Source: an uncultured Clostridia bacterium (GTDB lineage Bacteria > Bacillota > Clostridia > Christensenellales > Aristaeellaceae). Taken from it: a stretch of DNA of 15,623 nt. Each line of letters opens with the position of its first letter. Position 1 is the first letter of the stretch. The translations under genes and the position numbers were made by a program. Location of the stretch: contig CAMOHY010000020.1 of NCBI GenBank assembly GCA_946615495.1, positions 1 to 15,623 on the forward strand, in the 5' to 3' direction. The notes below the pieces were generated by a model. It searched no databases, was not told the origin of the DNA, and saw only the letters and a list, made by a program, of their open reading frames with translations. This document shows positions 15,503-15,623 of this stretch, one piece after another.

Positions 15503-15623
15503 ATGAGCAATACAGCGAAAGCCGTGGTAAAAGAACACAATCACGCACGGAAAATCAAGCGCTCTGTTGGCGAACATATCTTTGACAAGTTCAATTTCAT
15601 CTTCCTGGGCCTGCTGGCTTTGA
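15503..15623 (+). CDS. Second ABC sugar permease, YtcP/LplC type (3' end cut by window)
   Basis: Only the first 40 codons are visible. The ATG at 15503 has a perfect AAGGAGGT (15486-15493) 9 bases upstream. The visible product ends with RSVGEHIFDKFNFIFLGLLAL, the typical entrance of the first membrane helix of the YtcP/LplC-type permeases that pair with LplB-type permeases. It lies 18 bases after the LplB-like gene, in the same direction. A solute-binding protein gene would be expected just beyond the edge. Confidence 0.87.
   Translation, partial: MSNTAKAVVKEHNHARKIKRSVGEHIFDKFNFIFLGLLAL

Noticed and set aside
14549..15577. A 342-codon minus-strand open frame across the permease genes
   Set aside because: It is antisense to a well-supported ABC permease; the product is His/Gln/Gly-rich with no domain.

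Overview
The window looks like a chromosomal piece of a fairly GC-rich, anaerobic Bacillota (Clostridia-type) genome, possibly a gut or fermentative lineage. The evidence is the atpA-atpG-atpD-atpC gene order, strong AAGGAGG-type ribosome sites, sigma-A-type promoters (TTGACA/TATAAT), a DeoR-type sugar regulator and an LplB/YtcP-type ABC importer. The lineage is inferred from gene content and style only; no marker gene fixes it further.

Layout. Bases 1-4144 hold the 3' part of an F1Fo ATP synthase operon on the plus strand: alpha (5' end outside the window), gamma, beta and epsilon, closely spaced. A hairpin at 4215-4256 ends it and probably serves both strands. From 4303 to the right edge the region is a carbohydrate-use locus of several short transcription units: (i) a minus-strand gene for an uncharacterised, probably alpha/alpha-toroid protein (4303-5991); (ii) a divergent GH105 unsaturated glucuronyl/galacturonyl hydrolase (6178-7209) with its own strong promoter and terminator; (iii) a DeoR-family regulator (7371-8132); (iv) a minus-strand HAD-like protein (8201-8740), separated from the regulator by a bidirectional terminator; (v) a divergent two-gene unit with an unrecognised protein resembling the Vps62/NLP fold (8920-9636), translationally coupled to a GH38 alpha-mannosidase (9629-12646); (vi) a unit starting at a strong promoter (12719) with a second uncharacterised toroid-type protein (12811-14472), an LplB-like permease (14501-15484) and the start of its YtcP/LplC-like partner permease (15503 to the edge).

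How it may work together (inference). The permease pair imports an oligosaccharide. None of the enzymes here shows a signal peptide, so they should act in the cytoplasm. GH105 enzymes remove the unsaturated uronic acid that polysaccharide lyases leave at the non-reducing end, and GH38 removes alpha-mannose. This suggests a substrate containing both uronic acid and mannose. No recognised lyase is present, so the two unassigned toroid-type proteins are the natural candidates for the missing lyase or a related activity. The DeoR-type protein is the likely local regulator, and short repeats near several promoters are candidate operators.

No stretch over 300 bases lacks a gene. The five larger gaps (4145-4302, 5992-6177, 7210-7370, 8741-8919, 12647-12810) hold promoters, terminators and repeats described below. 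I saw no tRNA, rRNA, CRISPR array, insertion sequence or phage gene. The most novel content is the set of three unassigned proteins (4303-5991, 8920-9636, 12811-14472) in a carbohydrate locus. I cannot claim a wholly new system from sequence alone.
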